53,283 bases of DNA. Origin: Corallochytrium limacisporum (taxonomy: Eukaryota > Opisthokonta). Made by a program: the position numbers and the translations under genes. Positions 10,534 through 19,139 of the stretch are shown piece by piece. The DNA lies in contig PDIP01000107.1 of NCBI GenBank assembly GCA_002811645.1, forward strand, positions 7,326 to 60,608, in the 5' to 3' direction. The stretch's first letter is position 1, and the number at the start of each line of letters is the position of its first letter. The notes beneath the pieces are model-generated. The model saw only the letters and a program-made list of their open reading frames with translations. It did not search any database and was not told where the DNA came from.

Positions 10534-11656
10534 ATTTGTCAAACTGGAGAATGGGTGCCGTCTTCTTTCTTTTGGTTTAATTCATAGCACGATCCATGAT
10601 CTTTGTTGGTTTTGACCATGGGAACAAACACTTGGGATCACCGATACCCAAAATTGGGTTCCATGTTCCGTCGAATGGCCGAATGGGTATACTTTCCTTA
10701 CTACTTTGTTTCCCTTCTTACAGCTGGTGTGGTCGTTGATCTCTTGTACTGACCGTCCAACAGCGTTCTGTTTCTCACTGAGATCGCACGGAGTGTTGAG
10801 GGTGTGCGATGCGCAAGTGTGAAGCCCAAGGCGTAGGAACTGTTATACCTGCCTATGACTAGTACACGTAGATAAAGATTTGCCTGGACGTTATTACTAA
10901 GAAAGGTGTCAGTCGGTCTTGACAGCATGCGGAAGCAAAGAGAACTGCGCACTAAGCATGTCCCGTATGACGGTTGATGCGCGGATTGATTTCTGGAAAT
11001 GGTCCGGCCAAGTTGGAATCGCCTTCCGTGGCCGGCCGGCCCCGCTGTGGGAAATGGACCCACAGAGTAGTTCCCGCACGAGATCCACTCGCGCAGGAAG
11101 GTTTACTACTACCACGGAGGATGTAAAAGGTCTCCTACTCTGCTGAGAACTGGAAGGGACGAAACTGGAATATGGCCCATATTTCAAATTTAAAATGAAT
11201 CAGAGAAAATTTCATATAAATGTATATCTTAAAGTGTCTGAATTTATAGAAAATAGAATATAGTATGTTCCACATTTAGGTATTCCTGGGATTAAAGAGA
11301 TGTTTATTTGATTTATTTTGTTGACATTTGTCCTACATATTGAGCACATAGGAGTCCGCCCCAAAGGTATGCTGATTGGCCGTGCGGCCGAGACGGGGTC
11401 CTCTCGCCCGACATCCCCAAAAGGCAGGAAAATGAGAGTGTTGAAAAAACGTGTGGTGGCCGCTTTCCCACTTATCACGGCTAGGGACCACAAGATAAGC
11501 CAAAAAAGCGTACACACGCACACATCCCGACGTTGTCTGGTGTTTAAGATTTTGTCGGACGCCTGACACTGTATTTGTGTATTCAATCATTTTGACATGG
11601 AAATATAACTGAAGCAGTGGGATTTGCGTTGGCAGTAGCTTTTAAAGTTTTCAAAC
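10534..11656. other. Divergent intergenic region between bZIP and EBP genes
   Basis: About 1.1 kb. The part from 11160 to 11340 is AT-rich, unlike the G/C-run regions elsewhere, and may be the core promoter zone for EBP. A 120-codon open frame on the minus strand (about 10701-11063) has no domain character and is not called. Confidence 0.45.
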
Positions 11657-12280
11657 ATGGGTTTCTTTGCCGAACATTTCCTCAAACTCGAGGACTGGTT
11701 GGCTGTTGGTGTCATCTTGGGTGCTCCTATCGTAGCTTTCTATGTGTTCATGGAGAAAGTTAGGCCGCAGACTGTGCAGGCGAAGAACACTCTGTACTCT
11801 TGGACTATGTTCTGGTTGATCTTGTCGGGGATGGTACACATCGTTATTGAAGGCGCCTTCGTCTTTTGGCGTGATATGCCCTATCTGTCACCGGGCATGG
11901 ATCAATACGGGGCCGGTGACTTCCGGTATAAGAACCCCATGGAACCCGGTACATGGTCGATGGAAGTTATTACTGCGGTGTTGGACGGGCCTCTTTGCCT
12001 GATGACTGTATACGCTGCCGTGTTTGGTCTCAGTTGGCGTCACATCACTCAGGCTTCGGTTTGTCTCATGCAGCTTTACGGTCTGATGTGGTTCTGTTTG
12101 CATGCCATCGCTCCCCAGAACAAGGAGCCGCACATGAGCGACGATCCGTTTTTGTTCTGGGTTATTGCCGTCGGCTTCAACGCTCCTTGGAGCATTGTGC
12201 CGGTCATTTTGTTTATTGACAGCATCAAGCATCTTAACGAGGGTATGAAAGCCTCACTGAAGGCAGGAAAAACTGCGTGA
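11657..12280 (+). CDS. EBP: EBP-type sterol delta(8)-delta(7) isomerase (emopamil-binding protein)
   Basis: This is a multi-pass ER membrane enzyme that moves the sterol double bond from C8 to C7 in sterol biosynthesis. The 207-residue protein has the four to five hydrophobic helices of the EXPERA/EBP family. The key acidic and polar residues are visible: His61 and Glu65 in HIVIEG, Glu103 in MEVITA followed by DGPL, and Asn175/Trp178 in FNAPW. The segment YGAGDFRY matches the family's conserved loop. A basic, lysine-containing C-terminus (KAGKTA) fits an ER protein. The length is slightly below the usual 220-230 residues because the N-terminus is short. The ATG at 11657 starts directly before helix 1. 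An AATAAA signal follows at 12426. Confidence 0.93.
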   Translation: MGFFAEHFLKLEDWLAVGVILGAPIVAFYVFMEKVRPQTVQAKNTLYSWTMFWLILSGMVHIVIEGAFVFWRDMPYLSPGMDQYGAGDFRYKNPMEPGTWSMEVITAVLDGPLCLMTVYAAVFGLSWRHITQASVCLMQLYGLMWFCLHAIAPQNKEPHMSDDPFLFWVIAVGFNAPWSIVPVILFIDSIKHLNEGMKASLKAGKTA

Positions 12281-12874
12281 GGTCATCAGTTCACTCAGGA
12301 AAGGATTGTTGATAGGTATCGTCGTTTTCCTATACCATCATCACAGCCCATGTTCCATGATCATCCATGCCCACTTTGCACTGAGCCAAAAGTCCCAACT
12401 TTATGGGGTCTCATCCGTCAAATTCAATAAATAAGTTCTGTACTAAGAAATGAAACATGAACGGTGAGTGTTTGTGTAGGTCCAATTCCTTCGGCACCGA
12501 CACTACCGTTCGCTATTATGGCGGGCTTCGTTGTTCCCTGTAATAATGAGGGGATCAGTTCAATTGCCCGACGGCCGCCATAGCGGGCAAAAAGGAGGAA
12601 AGAGGGGAAAGGGTGGTGGTCCACGGTACCCAACCGGACACCGTCCGAGCGGCTTCAAGAGGTAGAAGAACTGATATTGGGCATGATGAGGTTTGTGGTA
12701 CTTTTTGATCCTCAAGGCTTTCCCTAGCAAAACAACGGGATCAGAGTGTTTGTGACCAATAACGTCAATATCGGTCGTATCGGTTGAGGATCGAGAGCTT
12801 CACACTTAAGACACAGGGTCATGGTTGGACATCCACTATACCGGTTGAAGGACGACGAGCCGGGGAATTAAGCC
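12281..12874. other. EBP 3' flank and upstream region of TPR fragment
   Basis: Contains an AATAAA polyadenylation-type signal at 12426-12431, about 146 bases after the EBP stop. The rest shows no recognisable gene. Confidence 0.5.
12426..12431 (+). terminator. AATAAA polyadenylation-type signal for EBP
   Basis: A canonical AATAAA hexamer in the 3' flank of the EBP gene, about 146 bases past its stop codon. The next gene-like sequence on this strand begins 440 bases later. Confidence 0.4.
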
Positions 12875-13270
12875 ATGGAGGAAAACACGAACAACCATGG
12901 TTTCATTACCACTTGTGCAGAGGGCGATATCCTGACCAAACAGGGAGACTACCGCAAGGCTGTCGAGGCTTATTCGCAGGCGTTGGAGATAACAAAAGAC
13001 GAGGTATGCTACACCTCTCGAGGTCGGAACCACCTTCACCTGGGCAATCCTGAGGCTGCTTTGGAGGACGCAGAGGCCGCCCTCAAAGAGGATAAGAAGT
13101 TTATTTTCTTTATAGAGAGTGACCTACTGTTGCACTCTCATTGTATAGTACAAAACCCGGGACCTATGGAACCCCTCTCCAATCACGTAGTTGTGGTCGT
13201 GGTAACCGCTGCAGTAGCCATTGCACCACTCTTCGACAGTTCTTTCTCTGATGCATGTTTTGGTTTTTGA
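12875..13270 (+). pseudogene. Truncated TPR protein resembling outer dynein arm docking subunit TTC25/ODAD4
   Basis: The 131-codon frame begins with about 75 residues of convincing TPR sequence: FITTCAEGD, QGDYRKAVEAYSQALEI, then HLGNPEAALEDAEAALKEDKKF. This pattern, above all the second repeat with DAEA-LKEDK-F, is like the N-terminus of TTC25/ODAD4, a TPR protein that docks outer dynein arms on cilia. Full-length relatives have several hundred residues and more TPRs. Here similarity stops abruptly after residue 76. The remaining residues are valine-rich and unrelated, and the frame ends 21 bases from the end of the converging neighbour. No GT donor sits at the breakpoint, so an intron is not a ready explanation. 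I read it as a gene remnant, or possibly a short stand-alone TPR protein. The TTC25 assignment is only moderately sure. Confidence 0.5.
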
Positions 13271-13291
13271 GACTGCTTCTCCTGTCTTGCC

Positions 13292-15337
13292 CTAGGAGTC
13301 TTCGCTGCGGCCGCGGTCTTCTTGCGATCTTCCATCGACACCGAAGCCTGACAGCGTGACCAGTGGACCGTCTGCACTGCGCACTTCCTCAACAGCGGAT
13401 AGTACTCGGTGCCAAAGCATGGCCGCCGCTGCGGTCAGCTGCCGCACAGTCGCCACGATCCACGTTGAAAATGCTGTGGTGCGCCGCTGAACGTACGCAG
13501 CGATTGTAGAAGGCTGCGGCACGGCTAGAACCAACATCGGACATGATTCTCCGGTCGGGTCCTCGACACATGCCACGTACGCCTGGAGCATGCTCCGCGC
13601 AGTGTCAAACAGGGGATTTGTGCTGTGGTGTCCTTCTATCGCTTCGGTTTCCACCGTTGTAGGTTTCTCACAGTCGTCACCACTACTGTGTGAGCCCACT
13701 GCCTCTGCGGCACACTCTTCAGCGAAGTCCAACTTTGCGAGTTCAGACCGCGCCAAACAACCAAGCGGCAGCGCCTCTAGCTCTTCCAGCGAGAGATGGA
13801 GGCCACCTTCGTGCTCTTCCCGCTTGCGACGCCCGCCCTTGAGAAGCTCCGCAAGCCTGTTTCTCTTCTTTTCACTTGCAACCGCAATAGTGGTGTCGTC
13901 ACCATGTTGCTCTGAGTGTGTCCATACTCCCGCATCTTTCTGAGGTTCTTGTGTTATCGTCTGCTGTTGTGCCGGAGACGTTGAAACTGAATGCCCTGTA
14001 TGTGTTTGTTGCTTCCCTACCGCAGCCGTGACTTCCTTCTGTAATGCCTGGGCGGCCGCCTCGTGGGGATCGGTCTCAACTTCGTGCACTTCCTCGTCCA
14101 CATGACCATTTCCCTTGCCGAGGAGCCGACCGACAGTGGCAGCCCACCATATGTGTCCATAGCCAGGACTAAAGCGGAGCACGTGCTGAAGGTAGACTAG
14201 GCCACCGAGCACAAGGTACCCAGACACCAGCACCAGATCACCCGCCAAAATCACGACTTTCATGGTCTGTCCTCGGTAAGACACAGTCGGACAGACGTTA
14301 GGTGGTAGAACCTGTACGGCGAACAGCCGCCAATGTTGCCGCAGTGAGCCTTCCTCCCCAGCGCGGGCCAGAACGCCGGGTCCGGCGGCCCAACGGCGGA
14401 AGTTCGGTACAGATTTTGGGTACTGATGCCGCGGAACGAGCCAGGGAAGTCCTGTAGTCGCGGAAACTGTTTGTAGCGATGATGCTTTGGTGGGGGACTC
14501 CGCTGACAACGTTGGTTTGGATACTGCGTCCTTTACCGCTGCAGATGACGAGGACGACGTTGGTGATGTTGCTTTAGTGCTGGTGTTCTCTGCTGTTGCA
14601 GCAGTAGGGGATGTCGACGATGCAGATCCTTTGACTCCAGCGGTAGATCCCGAGGACGACGGCTGAGCTGCGCTGGCAGAGACCTGCTTGGACGAGGAAG
14701 ATACAGAGGGCGTCACTGTCTCAGCCAACGAACCTTTCGTGCCTCCCGCCGGAACAAGACTCCGTCGTAATGCCCGCAGACGCGTACTCTCCCGAAGAGC
14801 TGCATACCCGGCACCAGCCATCAGGGATGTCGCTCCGACTAGATACAACCATCCCGGAACTCGTTCTTCGGTCTTTGATCCTTTTCTCCGGGTAACGGGC
14901 TCTGTGATCCGCACCTGATCCGCACCTGATCCAGCATTTTCATCGTCATCCACTGCACCAAGCATGCGATTTTCCATCCGTTCCATACGAGCCTCGAGTT
15001 TCCGCTCGAGAGCCCGTTGGTGCCTGACGCGGCTGAAGTACCCGACCCAGGCCGCGGATGCGGACACAACACCGACGGTGACATTGAATATTGTCGGGTA
15101 CCGCGAGTACAAGGTCATGAGCTCAGTGATAGGTCCTTCCACAATCCGCAAGACATTGTGCACCGTCTGGGAATCGCCCAGTCTGCGCGCGATCTCCTCG
15201 AAAACTGGCGTTTTTACTCGCTGTGTAGAGGCATCTGGTGAGTATGGTTTTCTTGGCGTGCTGAACTGCCGAACCATTCCAGTGCGGAGAGATTTCGGCG
15301 AATAGTGATGCCTATGCATCCACCGCACTGGTAGCAT
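13292..15337 (-). CDS. Unknown 681-residue protein, likely mitochondrial membrane
   Basis: I recognise no family. The N-terminus (1-45) is rich in Arg, Ser and His with almost no acidic residues, like a mitochondrial targeting peptide. Hydrophobic segments follow at about 82-100 (TIFNVTVGVVSASAAWVGYF) and 161-180 (GWLYLVGATSLMAGAGY). A serine/threonine/alanine-rich low-complexity stretch covers about 200-300. A conserved-looking block (WLVPRHQYPKSVPNFRRW) leads to a third hydrophobic segment (about 370-395, LAGDLVLVSGYLVLGGLVYL). The C-terminal half is charged, with basic and acidic patches. A short 12-base tandem duplication lies in the coding sequence near 14909-14933. It converges on the TPR fragment. 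The function cannot be inferred. Confidence 0.75.
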   Translation of the reverse strand: MLPVRWMHRHHYSPKSLRTGMVRQFSTPRKPYSPDASTQRVKTPVFEEIARRLGDSQTVHNVLRIVEGPITELMTLYSRYPTIFNVTVGVVSASAAWVGYFSRVRHQRALERKLEARMERMENRMLGAVDDDENAGSGADQVRITEPVTRRKGSKTEERVPGWLYLVGATSLMAGAGYAALRESTRLRALRRSLVPAGGTKGSLAETVTPSVSSSSKQVSASAAQPSSSGSTAGVKGSASSTSPTAATAENTSTKATSPTSSSSSAAVKDAVSKPTLSAESPTKASSLQTVSATTGLPWLVPRHQYPKSVPNFRRWAAGPGVLARAGEEGSLRQHWRLFAVQVLPPNVCPTVSYRGQTMKVVILAGDLVLVSGYLVLGGLVYLQHVLRFSPGYGHIWWAATVGRLLGKGNGHVDEEVHEVETDPHEAAAQALQKEVTAAVGKQQTHTGHSVSTSPAQQQTITQEPQKDAGVWTHSEQHGDDTTIAVASEKKRNRLAELLKGGRRKREEHEGGLHLSLEELEALPLGCLARSELAKLDFAEECAAEAVGSHSSGDDCEKPTTVETEAIEGHHSTNPLFDTARSMLQAYVACVEDPTGESCPMLVLAVPQPSTIAAYVQRRTTAFSTWIVATVRQLTAAAAMLWHRVLSAVEEVRSADGPLVTLSGFGVDGRSQEDRGRSEDS

Positions 15338-15855
15338 GTTTTCTATGTCTATGTATACTGTTTGCTTTGGTCCAATGGTAAATACCGTCAGAACAGAGTG
15401 TCCGCTATGTTATCCTCATGGTTGGATTTTCCTTGGATTTCTCATGATCTGAAATTGCGATCCTTCAAAAGCGACCTTCCCTCTTGTTGACAGGTCTAGA
15501 CATCTGATCTGAAGTAGACATCAATGATTCTATATTGCTTCTCGGCAATGAATACTTGGTTTGTTGTTTTCCGGCCCGGAACTTAGCGCAAACTGTGTGA
15601 CTTCTGACCGCCGCGCCCAAAACCTTGCCGCGCATTGAAGCGAGAGCGCGAGGGCTTGGAGAAGGGGAGGAAAAAGGAAGGGGGGGGGGGGAAGGGATCC
15701 CTCGTGAAAGCGAGAAGGGCGCAGAGTCCTGTGCATCTCACCTCGGTAGGCCTGTGGGATCAACATTGCTATCAGAAACCCTAATGGTCTACTTTACTCA
15801 CACTCGCGCACTTTTACGTTTGAAATGTCTACCGCAACATCTGTTACGTCTATAT
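15338..15855. other. Intergenic: upstream of unknown mitochondrial protein / DPH7 3' flank
   Basis: Contains a purine-rich tract with a G10 run near 15681-15690. No gene is seen. It supplies the promoter for the 681-residue protein. Confidence 0.5.
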
Positions 15856-17190
15856 TCACAGATCAAATATGGAGCATCGCATATCATAGAACGAACACAC
15901 GGCCGCTCGGCCCTTATCCATATCCGAAAGTGTGGCCTTGTCTTCCTCGTCGTCTTCCACCAACCATTCCGCACCGTATCCGATCGACTCATGCGGATTC
16001 TGGAATGGAAGTGATAGCTCTGGATTGGCTGGATCGCTAAGATCAGCGACAGCAAAGCCGTTGTACATGCAGGCTAACAAAGTCCTGCGACTGCCGTGAA
16101 TCGGGTGCGGCTTGATCCGCCAGACACCCCCACCGACCTCTAGGGATCCCAACGGCTGTCGCAGCGCACGGCAGTCCCAGATGCGCACAGTGTCATCATA
16201 GCTGCCGGAAATCATGCATTCGGCCTTTCCGTGTCGTGCTAAAGCTGTGACACCAGCCTGGTGTTCGCGACGGTTTGCCAGGACCGGTCGCTCTGTTACA
16301 GGGCTAACCCGTAGATCCCACACACAAAGCGCAGCATCGTCGCCGCCGGTCCAGACAATCTCTGTCTCTGGCCACTGCTCCCAATTTTCGGTGAATCGCC
16401 TTTGGGTGGCTGTCCAGCGTGGTGTTTCATCAATAGGGCTCTGCCAGCACACTGTCCAGGCCTCGAGTGTGTGCGCTTGCAGACCTTGGCGTGTACCTTC
16501 TGGTCCCAGGCGAGTGGGACAGTCAGCCGCCTTCACTCCAGCACTATCGCCTGAATCCAGAACCGCCGTGGTGTCGAGGATATGTAGGTACCCGCGCGAG
16601 TCTGTGACAGCAAGCCGGGGACCCCACCAATCAACCGCAAGAGCGATATTTTCACATGCCCTGTTCTGTTCAACGCTCTCCAGCGCGTATTCCCGCGCCT
16701 GCCGACGGTTCAAGATCACGTCGTCCTCCAGTTCTTCTTCAATCTCTTCCTCAGTGGGCGGCGTGACATCCTCACCTAATTCAATTGATGTCTGTGGCTG
16801 CAGTTGACCGAATTCTTTGCCTTCCGTTGGGGCCTGCCAACGGTAGAGAGCCACATTACCGTTTGACAGGGCACAGGCGAGCATTGTTCCCTGGCTATTC
16901 GGCAACTTTGTTGGCAGAAATTTCATGTCTAGTACACCACCGGACGTGTGGCATTCCAAATGTGGAACGATATTTTCGTCTTCCACTGATCCTGCTTCCA
17001 ACTCCCGCCAGTCATGAATGTTGATCATACCGTGCCGGGTCTGAGGTCCTTTCTTCGGCTGATGTTGCGCTACAGCTTTTGTTTCGTCCTCTTGGAGTTG
17101 ATAGTGTCCCGAAAAGGCGTACGGTCCACAAACTTCCACAGAGCAGGCCGGCATCTTGCTCTTCCAAGTTCTGACTACCGTGGCGGACAT
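15856..17190 (-). CDS. DPH7: DPH7-like diphthine methyl ester hydrolase (WD40)
   Basis: DPH7 (WDR85) removes the methyl ester of diphthine on translation elongation factor 2, the step before final amidation to diphthamide. The 444-residue length is usual for the family. It has the DPH7 N-terminus (CSVEVCGPYAFSGHYQL, then a GMINI strand). The WD repeats follow: GGDDAALCVWDLRV, and GSYDDTVRIWDCR at about 327-340. The family-specific GGGVWRIKPHP and LLACMYNGF come next, and the end is YGAEWLV...CSFYDMRCSIFDL. Long acidic inserts (around 140-155 and 415-425) separate blades. Its ATG lies only 51 bases after the SLC25A38 stop on the same strand, so its promoter overlaps that gene or the two share a transcript. 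Confidence 0.92.
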   Translation of the reverse strand: MSATVVRTWKSKMPACSVEVCGPYAFSGHYQLQEDETKAVAQHQPKKGPQTRHGMINIHDWRELEAGSVEDENIVPHLECHTSGGVLDMKFLPTKLPNSQGTMLACALSNGNVALYRWQAPTEGKEFGQLQPQTSIELGEDVTPPTEEEIEEELEDDVILNRRQAREYALESVEQNRACENIALAVDWWGPRLAVTDSRGYLHILDTTAVLDSGDSAGVKAADCPTRLGPEGTRQGLQAHTLEAWTVCWQSPIDETPRWTATQRRFTENWEQWPETEIVWTGGDDAALCVWDLRVSPVTERPVLANRREHQAGVTALARHGKAECMISGSYDDTVRIWDCRALRQPLGSLEVGGGVWRIKPHPIHGSRRTLLACMYNGFAVADLSDPANPELSLPFQNPHESIGYGAEWLVEDDEEDKATLSDMDKGRAAVCSFYDMRCSIFDL

Positions 17191-17241
17191 GACCTTTTCT
17201 GTGCTTACACCTGCTTGTGAGGTCTTGTGTCCATGTGCTAT

Positions 17242-18297
17242 CTACGTAGTCGGGGTCGAACTGCTATCCACGTCCAGGTCCTCAAGATCGACCAAGAGCG
17301 TCGCGTAAGAGTGTACAATTTCTTCGTAAATGGTCCACGTGATTGCACTCATCAACGTGCGCTTTATGGTGCGCGGCCAAAACCCACTGTAGAGTGCCTT
17401 GATCCCTTCTTCACGAACCAACCGCACTGCTGTGCTCCACGTTCCGCGGTAGTGTTCCGGGTAGACCTGAATACGGGTCTTGACAACGTCTGCGGGATGT
17501 GTGACCGCAGTGGCGAATAGACCGGCGTTAATGCCCGCCGTAAAGTGCTGCAAGGCAACTGGCAGTCCCTTTTCCGACTGTCCCACTGCTGCAGGGCTGG
17601 CGTCGCTGTCGAGGGCTTCAATGGCGCTCTGATTCAGCGCCTTGAGTGTTCGCTTGCCCCACTCGTAACTGATGTAGTACAGTGCACTGAACGGCGTGTC
17701 ACGCAGGACTGTGGCGGTTCCTCCCCGGTACAAACTATGCCAGGATTCGTTCCGGTAGATCTGAATTACTGCAGCGCTAAAACTTCGGTAGTTAAAGAGC
17801 CCAGATTCGTAACGAGTCTTGAGCACCGTCGGTGGGAGCATCAACACCCCAACAAAGGTCCTAGCTATGGCACTGACCCCGAGGCTTTGAGATATCGTCA
17901 GGTGCGGATTTGCGCCCTGAGTTCTGTTGTATTCCACAACTCGGGCTTTAAAGCGCTGGAGAATCGTAAAGTACAGACCAACTCCCGGTACAGTACGGTA
18001 CAACGATGGTAGCACGCCCCTCCAGAAACCTCCAATTCCAGCGTCTGAGGCGATTCTCCCAATGGCGCCTCGAATCGTTAGCTTTGGCTGACTAACACCT
18101 TTGATTGACTGTTTAATTGGGTCTGTTGTGCCTTGCAGTCGAGTCTTGATGACATCAAAGGGTTGCAATACAACGCAGCTGATACCTGAACTGGTTGCTC
18201 CAGCACACAGATGTACAGATGCAGGGTAGTCCCGCTTCTTGACACCAAGCTGCTTCCGAACCTCGTGTAATCTATTAAGGTACGGGGTTAATTGCAT
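17242..18297 (-). CDS. SLC25A38: Mitochondrial carrier, SLC25A38/Hem25 glycine transporter type
   Basis: A 351-residue mitochondrial inner-membrane carrier with three tandem two-helix repeats. The repeat signatures are QPFDVIKTR (45-53), PPTVLKTR (155-162) and HPADVVKTR (267-275). The second lacks the usual acidic residue, as in SLC25A38/Hem25. Other hallmarks of that group are KTRYESG, a LYRGGTATVLRDTPFSALYY block (about 189-208) and the C-terminal PRTIKRTLMSAITWTIYEE. The group brings glycine into mitochondria for the first step of haem synthesis, and yeast work also ties it to isopentenyl pyrophosphate. An insert of about 25 residues lies between the second and third repeats. The length is a little above the usual 300 residues. 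Substrate is inferred from family. Confidence 0.9.
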   Translation of the reverse strand: MQLTPYLNRLHEVRKQLGVKKRDYPASVHLCAGATSSGISCVVLQPFDVIKTRLQGTTDPIKQSIKGVSQPKLTIRGAIGRIASDAGIGGFWRGVLPSLYRTVPGVGLYFTILQRFKARVVEYNRTQGANPHLTISQSLGVSAIARTFVGVLMLPPTVLKTRYESGLFNYRSFSAAVIQIYRNESWHSLYRGGTATVLRDTPFSALYYISYEWGKRTLKALNQSAIEALDSDASPAAVGQSEKGLPVALQHFTAGINAGLFATAVTHPADVVKTRIQVYPEHYRGTWSTAVRLVREEGIKALYSGFWPRTIKRTLMSAITWTIYEEIVHSYATLLVDLEDLDVDSSSTPTT

Positions 18298-18656
18298 GAC
18301 TCAACAGTCCAAATGGCAATATCATCATCCCCACCTTTTGGTTTGTGTGTATGTACAGTTCTGCTACCCGCGGACGAATGTTCGCATCGTTTCATCAAGG
18401 GTCCTGTTGGTCCAGTTTCCCAAGTCTCTTCATTTTGGTTTCGTCTTGAAGTACACAGCTCTAGCCGGGAACATCGTTAGTCCTAAAGTACCCAGATTCC
18501 TCCAAATTATGCCACCGAAGAATGGCAACTAACGTGCCCAAATCGTCAAAAAGCGGGTGTTAACGCAGCCCCCGTTAATCTCACCGGGCATGGCCGTAGC
18601 ACCTGGCCTGGTGGTGTGGGGTTGGGTCGCTCACTTGAGAGAGCCGGTGCCCCGGG

Positions 18657-18673
18657 CCCCCCCCCCCCCCCCC

Positions 18674-18729
<56 letters not shown>

Positions 18730-18743
18730 CGGTGGGGGGGGGG
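18657..18743. repeat. C19-G54 homopolymer palindrome
   Basis: Nineteen C residues (18657-18675) run straight into 54 G residues (18676-18729), then CGGT and ten more G. The two arms can pair as a hairpin, and the G-run could form stacked quadruplexes. The exact length may be unreliable in sequencing. Confidence 0.85.
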
Positions 18744-19020
18744 AGTTGGTGGTTGCGGGCCAGTGGGGTGACGGCCTCCCGCTCCCACAAAACAACGGCC
18801 CGGACCGGGCGGACCGTTCGTACGGGATGGATGCAAGAGAGCTGTGTACCAACGCGTCTCATCCTTGTCCAACCAGTTCTTGGCTTTTCCGTGGTTTGTA
18901 CAGGTTCATGGGCGAGTCTCCCTGGAATCTGGTGTGCGAGGGTTATCTATTTGAGAAGCTCAGGTAATTCTATTCGGCAGGAGAGGAACTTCATTGTCAT
19001 CGAGCGAATGGGCAGGTCAC

Positions 19021-19063
19021 ATACAGTGTGGCTCCACACACCTTGGAACGTCGGCCTAACCTA
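19021..19063. promoter_or_regulatory. Shared promoter element, copy 1, with TAACCTA
   Basis: The segment ATACAGTGTGGCTCCACACA and the following CCTTGGAACGTCGGC match a segment at 22237-22268 at 29 of 32 aligned positions apart from small gaps. Both are followed within a few bases by TAACCTA. This copy lies about 80-120 bases upstream of the WD40 gene's ATG. Function as a regulatory site is an inference. Confidence 0.4.
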
Positions 19064-19139
19064 AGTTTCTACTCATGTAGGCGAGAATATGTAGTACAGT
19101 GTAAACGTACGGAACGAACTATAGATATATGGATCAAGA

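Larger units (their letters stand above)
18298..19139. other. Divergent promoter region between SLC25A38 and WD40 genes
   Basis: Dominated by the C19-G54 homopolymer (separate entry), followed by the shared 35-base element and a TAACCTA motif. Frames across the homopolymer give polyglycine and polyproline and are not genes. Confidence 0.6.

Noticed and set aside
10701-11063. 120-codon frame on the minus strand
   Set aside because: No recognisable domain, arbitrary composition, and no ATG-led start of convincing context.
12999-13010. GAG-GTATGC as a 5' splice site in the TPR fragment
   Set aside because: The TPR reading frame and similarity continue straight through it.
13100-13120. Pyrimidine-rich stretch ending in TAG at the break in TPR similarity, as a possible splice acceptor
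   Set aside because: No GT donor sits where similarity ends, and no other gene in the window shows introns.
18546-18967. Open frames on both strands with polyglycine and polyproline
   Set aside because: They are products of the C19-G54 homopolymer and have no other protein character.
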